Positions 30,027-38,251 of a stretch of 64,000 nucleotides of DNA are shown here, piece by piece. The DNA is from CAZYQW01 sp964649825 (lineage in GTDB: Bacteria; Planctomycetota; B15-G4; JADJEK01). The stretch's first letter is position 1; every line of letters starts with the position of its first letter. Below the pieces are notes generated by a model. That model worked only from the letters and a program-made list of their open reading frames with translations. It was not told the DNA's origin and made no database searches. Where the stretch lies: positions 1 through 64,000 of the forward strand of contig CAZYQW010000141.1 in the NCBI GenBank assembly GCA_964649825.1, read 5' to 3'. A program made the position numbers and the translations under genes.

Positions 30027-31580
30027 CTATCGCTCGTCGTCGCCGCCGACGTATCCCATCTCGCGCAGAGCGTCGGTCATCTCCGCGCTCTCGAACATCG
30101 GGACGGCGTGCCCCGGGTGCGCCTCGGCCTCCGCGAGGTCGCGGCGCGCCTGATGCGCGACGCGCTTGCTCGATCGCGCCACGCGAGTCGCCGGCGACCG
30201 CTCGTGCGGATCGGCGGCGAGGTCGAACAGCTCGGTGGTCTTCCGGTGCTGGTCGATGATCAGCTTCGTGGAACCCTCGCGCCAGCCGACCATCATCGGC
30301 CCCATCGGGATGTCGAGATCGAGCAGCGCGCGTCGCGGCGGCACTGGGGTGGTCCCCGCGACGAGCGGCAGCAGGCTGGCGCCGCCGCGATCGGGAAACG
30401 GCGCGAGATCGGCGAGATCGAGCAGCGTCGGCGCGACGTCGCAGAGCCGCACGAGCCCGCCGACGCGCCGGCCGACCGGGAGAGACCCCGCGGCACGAAT
30501 CACGAGGGGTACGTGGAGCACCTCCTGATAGAGGCTCCGTTGATGGCCCTTCTTGCCGTGCTCGTAGAACTCCTCGCCGTGATCGGCCGTGACGGCCACG
30601 ATCACCTCGTCGCCTCCGAGCCCCCACTCCTCGAGGCGCGCAAAGAACCGCGCGAGCTGGTCGTCGGTGTACCGGATCTCCGCGTCGTAGCGAGCGACGA
30701 GGTGCTCGAGGTCGCGGCCCTCCCAACGTCGATCGACGGCGAGGAAGTCCGTCCCGTCGACGTCCCCCGCGTAGTCGGGGTCGAAGCGGCGCAGGTACTC
30801 GTCGGGCGGCTCATAGTCGTAGTGCGGATCCCACACGTGGAGGAACAGGAAGAACGGCCGCCGGTGGCGCTCGTCCTCCGCGAGCCACTCGAGGGCGCGA
30901 TCGACGACCCGCTCGGCGCAGAGTCGATCCTCGTGGGAGGCCCGATGGACGGCGGCGATGCCGGACCGGTCCGCCTGCGTCGTCGCGGCCTCGACGTCGA
31001 GCCGCTCCAGGTAGTCGAGGACGCCCTCGTATCGATCGAAGCCCGGGCCGAACCCCCAGGCCGGATGGAGGAACGGTCCCGAGTAGAAGCCGCCCGTGTC
31101 GTACCCGGCGGCGCGGAACCGATGCGCGAGCGTCTCCGTGCCATCCCGCAGCCGCACCGACCGATTGCGCACGCCGTGCTCGAACGGGCTCATTCCGGTC
31201 AGCATCGTCACGTGGCTCGGCAACGTCCACGAGGTCGGCGCCGTCGCGTCCTCGAACAGCACGCCCGCCTCCGCGATCGCGCTCAGGAACGGCGTGGTCT
31301 CCTCGTCCGGCGCGAAGCGCGGGCGATACCCGTACGGCGTGCAGTGATCGGCGCGCAGGCAGTCGATCGAGACCAGGATGACCGGACGTCCGTTGCCGCG
31401 CGGCTCGTCTCGCCTGCACGATCCGAGCGCGACCAGCCACGAGGACGCGATCAACACCGCCCGGAGGAGCGCCGGCCGAGCCGCGCCGACTGGTGCGGGG
31501 TGGAAGGAGTCGTCGTTCTCGCGCAGGCTCGAGCCTCCGTGGGAGGTTGCGGGGATCGGGGGCCGGGGTCGGCGCATCAT
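30027..31580 (-). CDS. sulfatase-like hydrolase (alkaline phosphatase superfamily), probable lipoprotein
   Basis: About 517 residues. The sulfatase fold is evident from VILVSIDCLRADHCTPYGY (metal-binding Asp), SHVTMLTG, HVWDPHYDYEPP and ADHGEEF..HG. The nucleophile site reads TSWTLPSH where formylglycine sulfatases have C/S-x-P-S-R. There is thus no cysteine or serine to be oxidised, and Thr or another residue must act, as in phosphoglycerol-transferase-like or phosphonate-hydrolase-like branches. An alternative signal peptide reading places Cys about 53 in a lipobox (WLVALGSC). The first ~35 residues are long for an n-region, and the tandem ATGs at 31577/31580 lack a good site, so the true start may be further in. 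Divergent from the carbonic anhydrase gene. Confidence 0.82.
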   Translation of the reverse strand: MMRRPRPPIPATSHGGSSLRENDDSFHPAPVGAARPALLRAVLIASSWLVALGSCRRDEPRGNGRPVILVSIDCLRADHCTPYGYRPRFAPDEETTPFLSAIAEAGVLFEDATAPTSWTLPSHVTMLTGMSPFEHGVRNRSVRLRDGTETLAHRFRAAGYDTGGFYSGPFLHPAWGFGPGFDRYEGVLDYLERLDVEAATTQADRSGIAAVHRASHEDRLCAERVVDRALEWLAEDERHRRPFFLFLHVWDPHYDYEPPDEYLRRFDPDYAGDVDGTDFLAVDRRWEGRDLEHLVARYDAEIRYTDDQLARFFARLEEWGLGGDEVIVAVTADHGEEFYEHGKKGHQRSLYQEVLHVPLVIRAAGSLPVGRRVGGLVRLCDVAPTLLDLADLAPFPDRGGASLLPLVAGTTPVPPRRALLDLDIPMGPMMVGWREGSTKLIIDQHRKTTELFDLAADPHERSPATRVARSSKRVAHQARRDLAEAEAHPGHAVPMFESAEMTDALREMGYVGGDDER

Positions 31581-31737
31581 AGATTCACGGGGCTTCCTCC
31601 CCTCGAGGAGTTCGCCGACGTGCCTCGAATACGCCGTCATCGTCGCGCCTGGCCAGGAACGACGGGAACGGAGATGCCTCGCGCAACGCCGGTCCGTATC
31701 GTTGGCGAGGCTCGAGGAAACCGAACGGAGCGTGACG

Positions 31738-32328
31738 ATGAGAGCCTTGGTCCTCCCCCACCGCGACGCGGCTCCCACCTTCGGCGCGGACGTCTTCCTC
31801 GCCCCGAACGCGACCATCGTCGGCGACGTCGTGCTCGGCGATCGCGTCTCGATCTGGTACGCCGCGGTCGTCCGCGGCGACGTGAGCCGGATCGAGATCG
31901 GAGCCGACTCGAACGTGCAGGACGGCGCCATCTTCCACGGCACGCTGGGCGAGTGGCCGGTCGTGCTCGGCGCCCGCGTGTCGGTCGGCCACGCCGCGAT
32001 GATCCACGGCTCGACGATCGAGGACGACGTCCTGATCGGCATCGGCGCGCGCGTGCTCGACGGCACGCGGATCGGCCGCTTCTCCTTGATCGGTGCCGGG
32101 ACGGTGGTCCGCGAGGGGATGGAAGTACCGGAGCGCTCGCTCGTGGTCGGCGTGCCGGGCGTGGTGAAGCGCCGGCTGACGGACGCCGAGGTCGAGCGGA
32201 TCACACGGACGCCGCCGCGCTACCGCAAGCTCGCGAGCGACACGCGCGCGGCGTGCCTCGCGGCCGGCCACGAGGACCCGTTCGTCAACCCGACGGCGGC
32301 GTCGACTCCTCGACCCGACGCGGGGTGA
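31738..32328 (+). CDS. gamma-class carbonic anhydrase-like hexapeptide protein
   Basis: 196 residues forming a left-handed beta-helix. Hexapeptide repeats run from about 18 to 140 (VFLAPNATIVGDVVLGDRVS and onwards). The three zinc/iron ligands of gamma-carbonic anhydrases are present as His67 (IFHGT), His85 and His90 (VGHAAMIHG). It may hydrate CO2 or be a related acyltransferase-like protein (YrdA/PaaY type), which share these histidines. ATG at 31738 with GGAG seven bases upstream. Its last 44 bp overlap, on the opposite strand, the 3' end of the transporter gene. Confidence 0.88.
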   Translation: MRALVLPHRDAAPTFGADVFLAPNATIVGDVVLGDRVSIWYAAVVRGDVSRIEIGADSNVQDGAIFHGTLGEWPVVLGARVSVGHAAMIHGSTIEDDVLIGIGARVLDGTRIGRFSLIGAGTVVREGMEVPERSLVVGVPGVVKRRLTDAEVERITRTPPRYRKLASDTRAACLAAGHEDPFVNPTAASTPRPDAG

Positions 32329-33838
32329 AGAACAGCTTGACGATCCCGAGGATCGAGATCGCCGCCACGACGACGCCGGGGATCACCGTCACGAAGAACC
32401 ACGACGAGTAGGTCACGCCGGCCGGCGCGCCCTCGTGGAACCCGACCCGATCGCCGAAGTGGAGCGCCAGGATCAGGAACGCCGTCGCCACCAGGAAGAT
32501 CCGGGCGAGCAGCGGCATCACGAAGCGGACCCACGCGCCGTACGGGATCTTGCCGAGGGCGAGCGTGCCCATCACGAGCGCGCTGGTCGGCACCACCATG
32601 TTCGTGAAGCCGTCGCCGAATTGGTAGGCGAGCACCGCGACCTGCTGCGGGACGTCCGTCAACGTGGCGAGCGGTGACATGATCGGCATCGTCACGAACG
32701 CCTGGCCGCTCCCCGACGGGATGAAGAAGTTGCACACCGTCTGCACCGCGAGCATGCCGAGCGCCGACGCCTCCGCCCCGGCTCCTTCCAGCAGCGCGGC
32801 GATCGACTGGATGATCGTGTCGATGATCTGCCCGTCGACGAGCACGACCTCGATCGTGCGAGCGAACCCGATCAAGAGCGCGGCCGACGTCATCTCGGCC
32901 GCGCCTTGGATGAACGCGCGGCTCGCCTCGCCCGGCGACAGCCGCGCGATGATCGCGCCGAGCAGACCGATCCCCAAGAAGATCGCGTTGAGCTCGGGGA
33001 TGTACCATTCGTAGCGCTTCACCCCGTAGACGAACCAGACCAGTCCGACGACGAAGACGACGAGGACGGCGATCCGCGTGAACGTGAGCCGCACGTCGGC
33101 CGGCGCCTCGAACCCGGTGCTGTAGTCGACGTCGCCCACCAGGCTCTGGCTCGGGTCCTCCTGGATGCGACGCGCGTACCGGTAGATGTACTGGAACGCG
33201 ACGAGCAGCAGCACCACCATCATGAAGATGCGGAACTCCCAGCCCGACGTCGGCGGAACGCCCGCGATGTCCTGGGCGATGAGGACGCCGAACGGGTTCG
33301 TCCCCGCGCACCCCCACCCGATCCCGTACGGCACCCAGACCATCGCCATCGCGACGATCGAGTCGGTCTTCATCGCCAGACTCATCGTCACGAGGATCGG
33401 GATGAGCGGCACGTACTCCTCTCCCATGCCGATCGTGTAGGAGCCGACGCTGAAGAGGATCAGACAGCCGGCGATCAGGATCCAGGGACTCTTCCCGAGC
33501 CGCGTCACCGCGGTGTGCAGCGCCGCGTCGATCGCGCCGGTCTTGCGGAGCACCGCGATCACGCCACCGACGAGGAAGACCAGGAAGATGATCTCCTGGG
33601 CCTTCTCGAGCCCGACCGGGATCGCCTTCAGGAAGTACCATGGCTCGAGCGTCTTCCGCTCCACCTCGGGAACGGGAGCGTAGCTGCCGGCGACCACCAT
33701 CTCCTTGCTCGGGTTCTTCGGATATGGGACCCGCTGGAACGTCCCCTGCGGCACGAGATACGTCAGGATCTGGGCCAGCAGGATGATCGAGAAGATCAAC
33801 ACCAGCGAGTCGATCGACAGCTTCTTCTTTTCGGCCAT
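32285..33838 (-). CDS. YfcC-family inner-membrane transporter
   Basis: 517 residues with about 12 hydrophobic helices starting at SLVLIFSIILLAQILTYLVP. It belongs to the DcuC/YfcC clan of the ion-transporter superfamily, shown by VGSYTIGMGEEYVPLIPIL, the re-entrant loop segments GCAGTNPFGVLIAQ and FFIPSGSGQAFVTMPIM, and FTNMVVPTSALVMG. Members are secondary carriers for dicarboxylates, short-chain fatty acids or amino acids; the substrate here is unknown. It is convergent with the carbonic anhydrase gene and shares 44 bp with it, and is divergent from the subtilase gene. Confidence 0.88.
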   Translation of the reverse strand: MAEKKKLSIDSLVLIFSIILLAQILTYLVPQGTFQRVPYPKNPSKEMVVAGSYAPVPEVERKTLEPWYFLKAIPVGLEKAQEIIFLVFLVGGVIAVLRKTGAIDAALHTAVTRLGKSPWILIAGCLILFSVGSYTIGMGEEYVPLIPILVTMSLAMKTDSIVAMAMVWVPYGIGWGCAGTNPFGVLIAQDIAGVPPTSGWEFRIFMMVVLLLVAFQYIYRYARRIQEDPSQSLVGDVDYSTGFEAPADVRLTFTRIAVLVVFVVGLVWFVYGVKRYEWYIPELNAIFLGIGLLGAIIARLSPGEASRAFIQGAAEMTSAALLIGFARTIEVVLVDGQIIDTIIQSIAALLEGAGAEASALGMLAVQTVCNFFIPSGSGQAFVTMPIMSPLATLTDVPQQVAVLAYQFGDGFTNMVVPTSALVMGTLALGKIPYGAWVRFVMPLLARIFLVATAFLILALHFGDRVGFHEGAPAGVTYSSWFFVTVIPGVVVAAISILGIVKLFFTPRRVEESTPPSG

Positions 33839-33952
33839 GTCGCCTCCGGGGCGGGGATCCTACGGAAACGTCGTTGAGATCGGGAGTTTCCACGTGATCT
33901 CGCGGGTTCGACCGCGATACACGATGTCTGCATCCCGACGTTTGGAGCCCTG

Positions 33953-35758
33953 ATGCGATCCACGAATGCCCTCATCCTCTCGATGCTGACCCTGACGACC
34001 GTCCCGTTCGCCGCCGCCGGCGGTCTCGCGCCGCGGACGCCGATTCCCAAGCCGCCGGTCGTTCGTCCGTCCGGCGGCGCGCCCTTCGCCATCCACCTGA
34101 AGTTCGTCGACCACGCTCGCGTGCGCGCCACGCCGGACGGGCTCGAGTCCCGCGCCGACCCGCGGGTCGACCTGAGCGCCGTGCTCGGCGTCGCCCGGGC
34201 GCTCGACCTGCGGTTCGAGCCGCTGATTCGCCTCCCCGAGTCCCGGCTCGCCGATCTCCAGGCACGCGCCGAGGCGCGGACGGGCGTCGCGGCGGCCGAC
34301 CTCGCGGGGATGATCGCGGTCCGCGTCGAGGAGACCGAGGAGGACCACCTGCTCATGCTCGCCGAGCGCCTGCGAGCGCTCGAGCTCGTCGAGTACGTCG
34401 TGCTCGACTCGTCCACGCCGACGCCGCCGGGCGACGTCGCGCCCGCGACGCCGAACCTCGGGTCGAACCAGGACTACTTCGGCCCGAACCCCGGCCTCGA
34501 CGTCGACTACGCCCGCGCGCGCGGCTTCCGCGGGGCGGGCGTGCGTCTCTCCGACTGCGAGTACGGATGGGTCTATTCCCACGAGGATCTCGTCGACAAG
34601 AACCTGCACCCCGAGCCGGGGCAGACGATCCATCCCAACGTCGTCGCGAACGGATGGGACGAGCACGGCACCGCCGTCCTCGGCGAGACTTCCTCCGTGG
34701 TGAACGCGTACGGGTGCGCGGGGATCGCACCCGACGCGGAGATCTACACGTTCACCGAGTGGTCGGTCGAGGAGGGACATCGACGCGTGACCGCGATCAC
34801 GAACGCGATCGCCTCGTCGTCGCCGGGCGACGTCGTCCTCCTCGAGATGCAGGCGTCCGGCGCCGGGGGCGGCTACGGACCGGCCGAGCTCAGCGCCTCG
34901 GTCTGGCTCGTCACGAAGACCGGGACCGACGCCGGCGTCGTGGTGGTCGGGGCGGCCGGCAACGGCAACCAGGATCTCGACGGGAGTGCGTACGCGTCGT
35001 ACCTCGCCAAGGGCGACTCCGGCGCGATCGTCGTGGGCGCCGGGACCGACAGCGTGACGCACAGCAAGCTCTCGTTCAGCACGTTCGGCTCGCGCGTGAA
35101 CGTCCAAGGCTGGGGCGGCGGCGTCTTCTCGTTGGGCTACGGCGGGTTCGCGGAGTACGGCGGCGACAAGAACCAGCGCTACACCTCGAGCTTCAGCGGG
35201 ACGAGCTCGGCGTCGCCGTTCGTGGCGGCGAGCTGCGCGATCCTCCAGGAGGTCGCGATCGCCGCGACCGGAACTCCGCTCATGCCGAAGGTGCTGCGTC
35301 AGCTCCTAATCGATACGGGGCGACCGCAGGGGAGCGGCGGCCACATCGGACCGTTCCCGGACCTGCGCGCCGCGATCGACGCACTGTTCCCGCTCTGGAC
35401 CGACCTCGGCGGCGCGTTGCCGGGAACGAACGGCCTCCCGTCCCTCGTCGGGGAAGGGGCGCTGAAGCCCGCCACGAACTGGAGGCTCAGCTTGACGCAC
35501 GCACGCCCGAGCGCGGCGGCTCTCCTGTTCGTCGGGGCGTCCATCGCGTCCCTGCCGTTCCTGGGCGGCACGCTGCTGCCGTCGCCCGACCTCGTCGTGC
35601 CGATCGTCGTGCCGGCGAGCGGCACGCTGCCGCTCGCGGGAACGGCCCCGCCGATCGCGGTCTCGGGCATCGACCTCGTCTTCCAGTTCTGGGTCGACGA
35701 CCCGGCCGGCGTGGCCGGCGCGGCCGCGTCGAACGCGGTAAAGGTGACGACGCCGTGA
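33953..35758 (+). CDS. secreted subtilisin-like (S8) serine peptidase with planctomycete-type C-terminal domain
   Basis: 601 residues. A signal peptide (LILSMLTLTTVPFAAAGG) is followed by a propeptide-like region to about 185 and the S8 catalytic domain. The triad is Asp201 (RLSDCEYGW), His238 (DEHGTAV) and Ser418 (GTSSASP), with the oxyanion Asn337 (AAGNGN). After about residue 470 a separate domain begins (WTDLGGALPGTNGLPSLVG) and ends QFWVDDPAG...SNAVKV. It resembles the tail of the FG-GAP protein in this window and is probably a sorting or anchoring module. The peptidase is predicted active outside the cytoplasm; its substrate is unknown. Confidence 0.88.
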   Translation: MRSTNALILSMLTLTTVPFAAAGGLAPRTPIPKPPVVRPSGGAPFAIHLKFVDHARVRATPDGLESRADPRVDLSAVLGVARALDLRFEPLIRLPESRLADLQARAEARTGVAAADLAGMIAVRVEETEEDHLLMLAERLRALELVEYVVLDSSTPTPPGDVAPATPNLGSNQDYFGPNPGLDVDYARARGFRGAGVRLSDCEYGWVYSHEDLVDKNLHPEPGQTIHPNVVANGWDEHGTAVLGETSSVVNAYGCAGIAPDAEIYTFTEWSVEEGHRRVTAITNAIASSSPGDVVLLEMQASGAGGGYGPAELSASVWLVTKTGTDAGVVVVGAAGNGNQDLDGSAYASYLAKGDSGAIVVGAGTDSVTHSKLSFSTFGSRVNVQGWGGGVFSLGYGGFAEYGGDKNQRYTSSFSGTSSASPFVAASCAILQEVAIAATGTPLMPKVLRQLLIDTGRPQGSGGHIGPFPDLRAAIDALFPLWTDLGGALPGTNGLPSLVGEGALKPATNWRLSLTHARPSAAALLFVGASIASLPFLGGTLLPSPDLVVPIVVPASGTLPLAGTAPPIAVSGIDLVFQFWVDDPAGVAGAAASNAVKVTTP

Positions 35759-35811
35759 CGTCCGTTTCATAGGATCAAGGCGCCGCCGCCAACCTCCGAA
35801 GGGACGTCTCG

Positions 35812-38220
35812 ATGTCGCTCGCGACTCTCTCGCTCCTCGTCACGCTGCTCTTCCCTCCACGCCCGGCGGACGACGCCGAGAAGGAGGCGCCCGCCGCGGT
35901 CGAGACGACCGCCGCGGAGCCGTCGCCCACCGTCCACCCGACGCTCGAGGAGATCTTCCAGCCGCCGCGCCTCCTCGGGCAGCGTCCGCGACGCGCGTCG
36001 ATCTCCGCCGATGGAAGATTCTGCACGTATGAATGGGCCGCGAAGGACGAGGAGAAGCCGAAGCTCGACGTCTACGTCGTTCCGACCGCGGGCGGCGAGC
36101 CGCGCAAGCTGTTCGCGGCGGACGACGAGGTGCGGACGTGGTGGACCCAGAAGGGCGCCCGCCTCCTCGTTCATCGTGACACGTGGCTCGAGCTCCACGA
36201 CGCGGCTGGCGAACGCCCGGTGCAGCCGATCTTCGAGGTCGGGAAGCGGGTCGACCGCCTCCACTTCCTCGAGGACGGCCGGCGCGTGGCGTTCTCGGCC
36301 GGCGAGGATCATCAGGTCTGGATCGTCGACCTCGAGACCGGCGAGCGCCGGGCGCCGGCCGAGGGGCTGCTGAACCGGGGCGCGTGGTTCCAGATCCTCG
36401 AGCCGGCTCCGGCCCGGCTCTGCGTGTTCGCCGACCCGCGCGCGGCCGCGGCCGAGGCCCCCGCGAAGGCGGCCGGCCGCGACGGTGCGAAGCCGGCCGA
36501 TGGAAAGGAGAAGCCGGCCGACGGCAAGGAGAAGCCGGAGGAGAAGAAGAAGCGCGTCCTCTACCTCGTGCCGCTCACGGAGGACGGGTTCGAGGAGGAG
36601 ACGCGTTTCGAGGAGGGCGGAACCGTCGACGTCTCGGCGGACGGCCGCTTCGTGCGGCGGACGAAGACCGAGACCTCGGTCGATCGCAAGCTGGTCATGG
36701 CCGACTACCTCACCGAACAGGTCTCGACCGTTCCCGTTCGCAGCTCGCTGCCGGGCGACTCCGCCGGGAGCATCGCCATGACGATCTACGACATCGAGCG
36801 CGAGAAGGAGTTCACGCCCCCCCTCGACGAAGGCCGGAACTACTGGAACGCGGAGACGACGTGGAGCTCCGCCGGCTCGAGCCTCCTCGTCGAGCGGCTG
36901 AGCAACGACTTCCACGTGCGCCAGATCCTGATCCTCGACCCGTCCACGCGGCGCGCGCGCCTCGTCTTCGTCGAGCGCGACGACGCCTGGGTCGGCGGGC
37001 CGCTCCAGTTCGCGAGGTGGACGAAGGACGACGCGGCGATCGTCTTCACGTCCGAGCAGAGCGGGTTCAACCACCTCTACCGCTACGACGTCGCGTCCGG
37101 TGAGACCACCGCGTTGACCGATCCCGCCGGTCGGTTCGAGGTGGGCGGGGCGTCGCTCCTCGAGGACGGACGTACCGCGCTGATCGTGACGAACGAGACC
37201 GATCCGGCGGAGCGGAACGCCTACGCCGTCGATCTTGCCTCGGGCGCTCGTCGCATGCTCTCGACGGGCCGCGGGGTGGTGGCCCGCCCGCGCGCGAGCC
37301 ACGACGCAACCGCGATCGTGTACGAGCATGCGTTCCTGGGCGTTCCGAGCGAGGTGTACGCCGCGCGCGTCGACGGCGGCGGCGAGCCGGTCCGCCTGAC
37401 GCGGACCATCCCGGCCGCGCTGGCGGATCTCGCCCTCCCGCCGCCGGAGATCGTGGAGTACGAGAACACCGACGACGGCACGAAAGTGCGCGCGTACCTC
37501 TACCGGCCGGCGGGCTTCGATCCCGCGAAGAAGTACCCGGCCGTGATGTTCATCCACGGCGCCGGCTACCTCCAGAACGTGCTTCGCTCCATGTCGCAGT
37601 ACGACGTGAACATGCTCTTCCACCACCGGCTGGCGCGCCGCGGCTACGTCGTCATCGATCCGGACTACCGCCACAGCCAGGGGTACGGCCGGAAGTTCCG
37701 CGCCGACGTCCATGGGTTCATGGGCGGCAAGGACCTGGACGACGCGGTCTTCGGCGTGAAGTACCTCGAGTCGCTCGGATTCGTTGACGTGACGCGCGTC
37801 GGGATCTACGGAGGCTCGTACGGCGGGTTCATGACGCTCATGGCGCTCTTCACGAAGCCGGACGTCTTCGCGTGCGGCGCCGCGCTTCGCTCGGTGACGG
37901 ACTGGCGCACGTACAACTCGTGGTACACGAACGCACGCCTCGGCGACCCGAAGAAGGACGAGGAGAACTACAAGCGGTCGAGCCCGATCGAGCACGTGGA
38001 CGGGTTGAAGCGACCGCTCCTGATCCTCCACGGCCTGAAGGACTCGAACGTCTTCGCGCAGGACTCGATCCGCCTGATCGAGAAGTTGATCGAGCTCGGC
38101 AAGGACTTCGACGCGATGCTCTATCCGAGCCAAGATCACGGCTTCGCCGATCCCGACAGTTGGGTGGACGAGTACAAGCGGATCGAGCGCCTCTTCGATC
38201 GGCACCTTCGCCCCGAATGA
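35812..38220 (+). CDS. S9-family prolyl oligopeptidase-like peptidase
   Basis: 802 residues. A weak signal peptide is followed by a seven-bladed-propeller region (about 60-560) and an alpha/beta hydrolase domain. The catalytic triad is Ser669 (GGSYGGF), Asp744 (LKDSNV) and His776 (SQDHGF). This is the dipeptidyl-peptidase/acylaminoacyl-peptidase type, cutting short peptides. Inside the propeller there is a charged low-complexity insert, KPADGKEKPADGKEKPEEKK (about 227-247), encoded by a 21-bp tandem repeat. GAAGGGAC just upstream of the ATG is the likely ribosome binding site. It follows the subtilase gene by 53 bp, so the two secreted peptidases may be one transcript. Confidence 0.87.
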   Translation: MSLATLSLLVTLLFPPRPADDAEKEAPAAVETTAAEPSPTVHPTLEEIFQPPRLLGQRPRRASISADGRFCTYEWAAKDEEKPKLDVYVVPTAGGEPRKLFAADDEVRTWWTQKGARLLVHRDTWLELHDAAGERPVQPIFEVGKRVDRLHFLEDGRRVAFSAGEDHQVWIVDLETGERRAPAEGLLNRGAWFQILEPAPARLCVFADPRAAAAEAPAKAAGRDGAKPADGKEKPADGKEKPEEKKKRVLYLVPLTEDGFEEETRFEEGGTVDVSADGRFVRRTKTETSVDRKLVMADYLTEQVSTVPVRSSLPGDSAGSIAMTIYDIEREKEFTPPLDEGRNYWNAETTWSSAGSSLLVERLSNDFHVRQILILDPSTRRARLVFVERDDAWVGGPLQFARWTKDDAAIVFTSEQSGFNHLYRYDVASGETTALTDPAGRFEVGGASLLEDGRTALIVTNETDPAERNAYAVDLASGARRMLSTGRGVVARPRASHDATAIVYEHAFLGVPSEVYAARVDGGGEPVRLTRTIPAALADLALPPPEIVEYENTDDGTKVRAYLYRPAGFDPAKKYPAVMFIHGAGYLQNVLRSMSQYDVNMLFHHRLARRGYVVIDPDYRHSQGYGRKFRADVHGFMGGKDLDDAVFGVKYLESLGFVDVTRVGIYGGSYGGFMTLMALFTKPDVFACGAALRSVTDWRTYNSWYTNARLGDPKKDEENYKRSSPIEHVDGLKRPLLILHGLKDSNVFAQDSIRLIEKLIELGKDFDAMLYPSQDHGFADPDSWVDEYKRIERLFDRHLRPE
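36490..36552 (+). repeat. 21-bp tandem repeat inside the S9 peptidase gene
   Basis: Two 21-bp units (36490-36510 and 36511-36531) differ at only two positions. A diverged third unit follows. They encode repeated KPADGKE segments, an in-frame, probably slippage-prone linker between propeller blades. Confidence 0.8.
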
Positions 38221-38251
38221 CGCGCGCCGGTTCGAGGGCGGGTCGTTAGCC

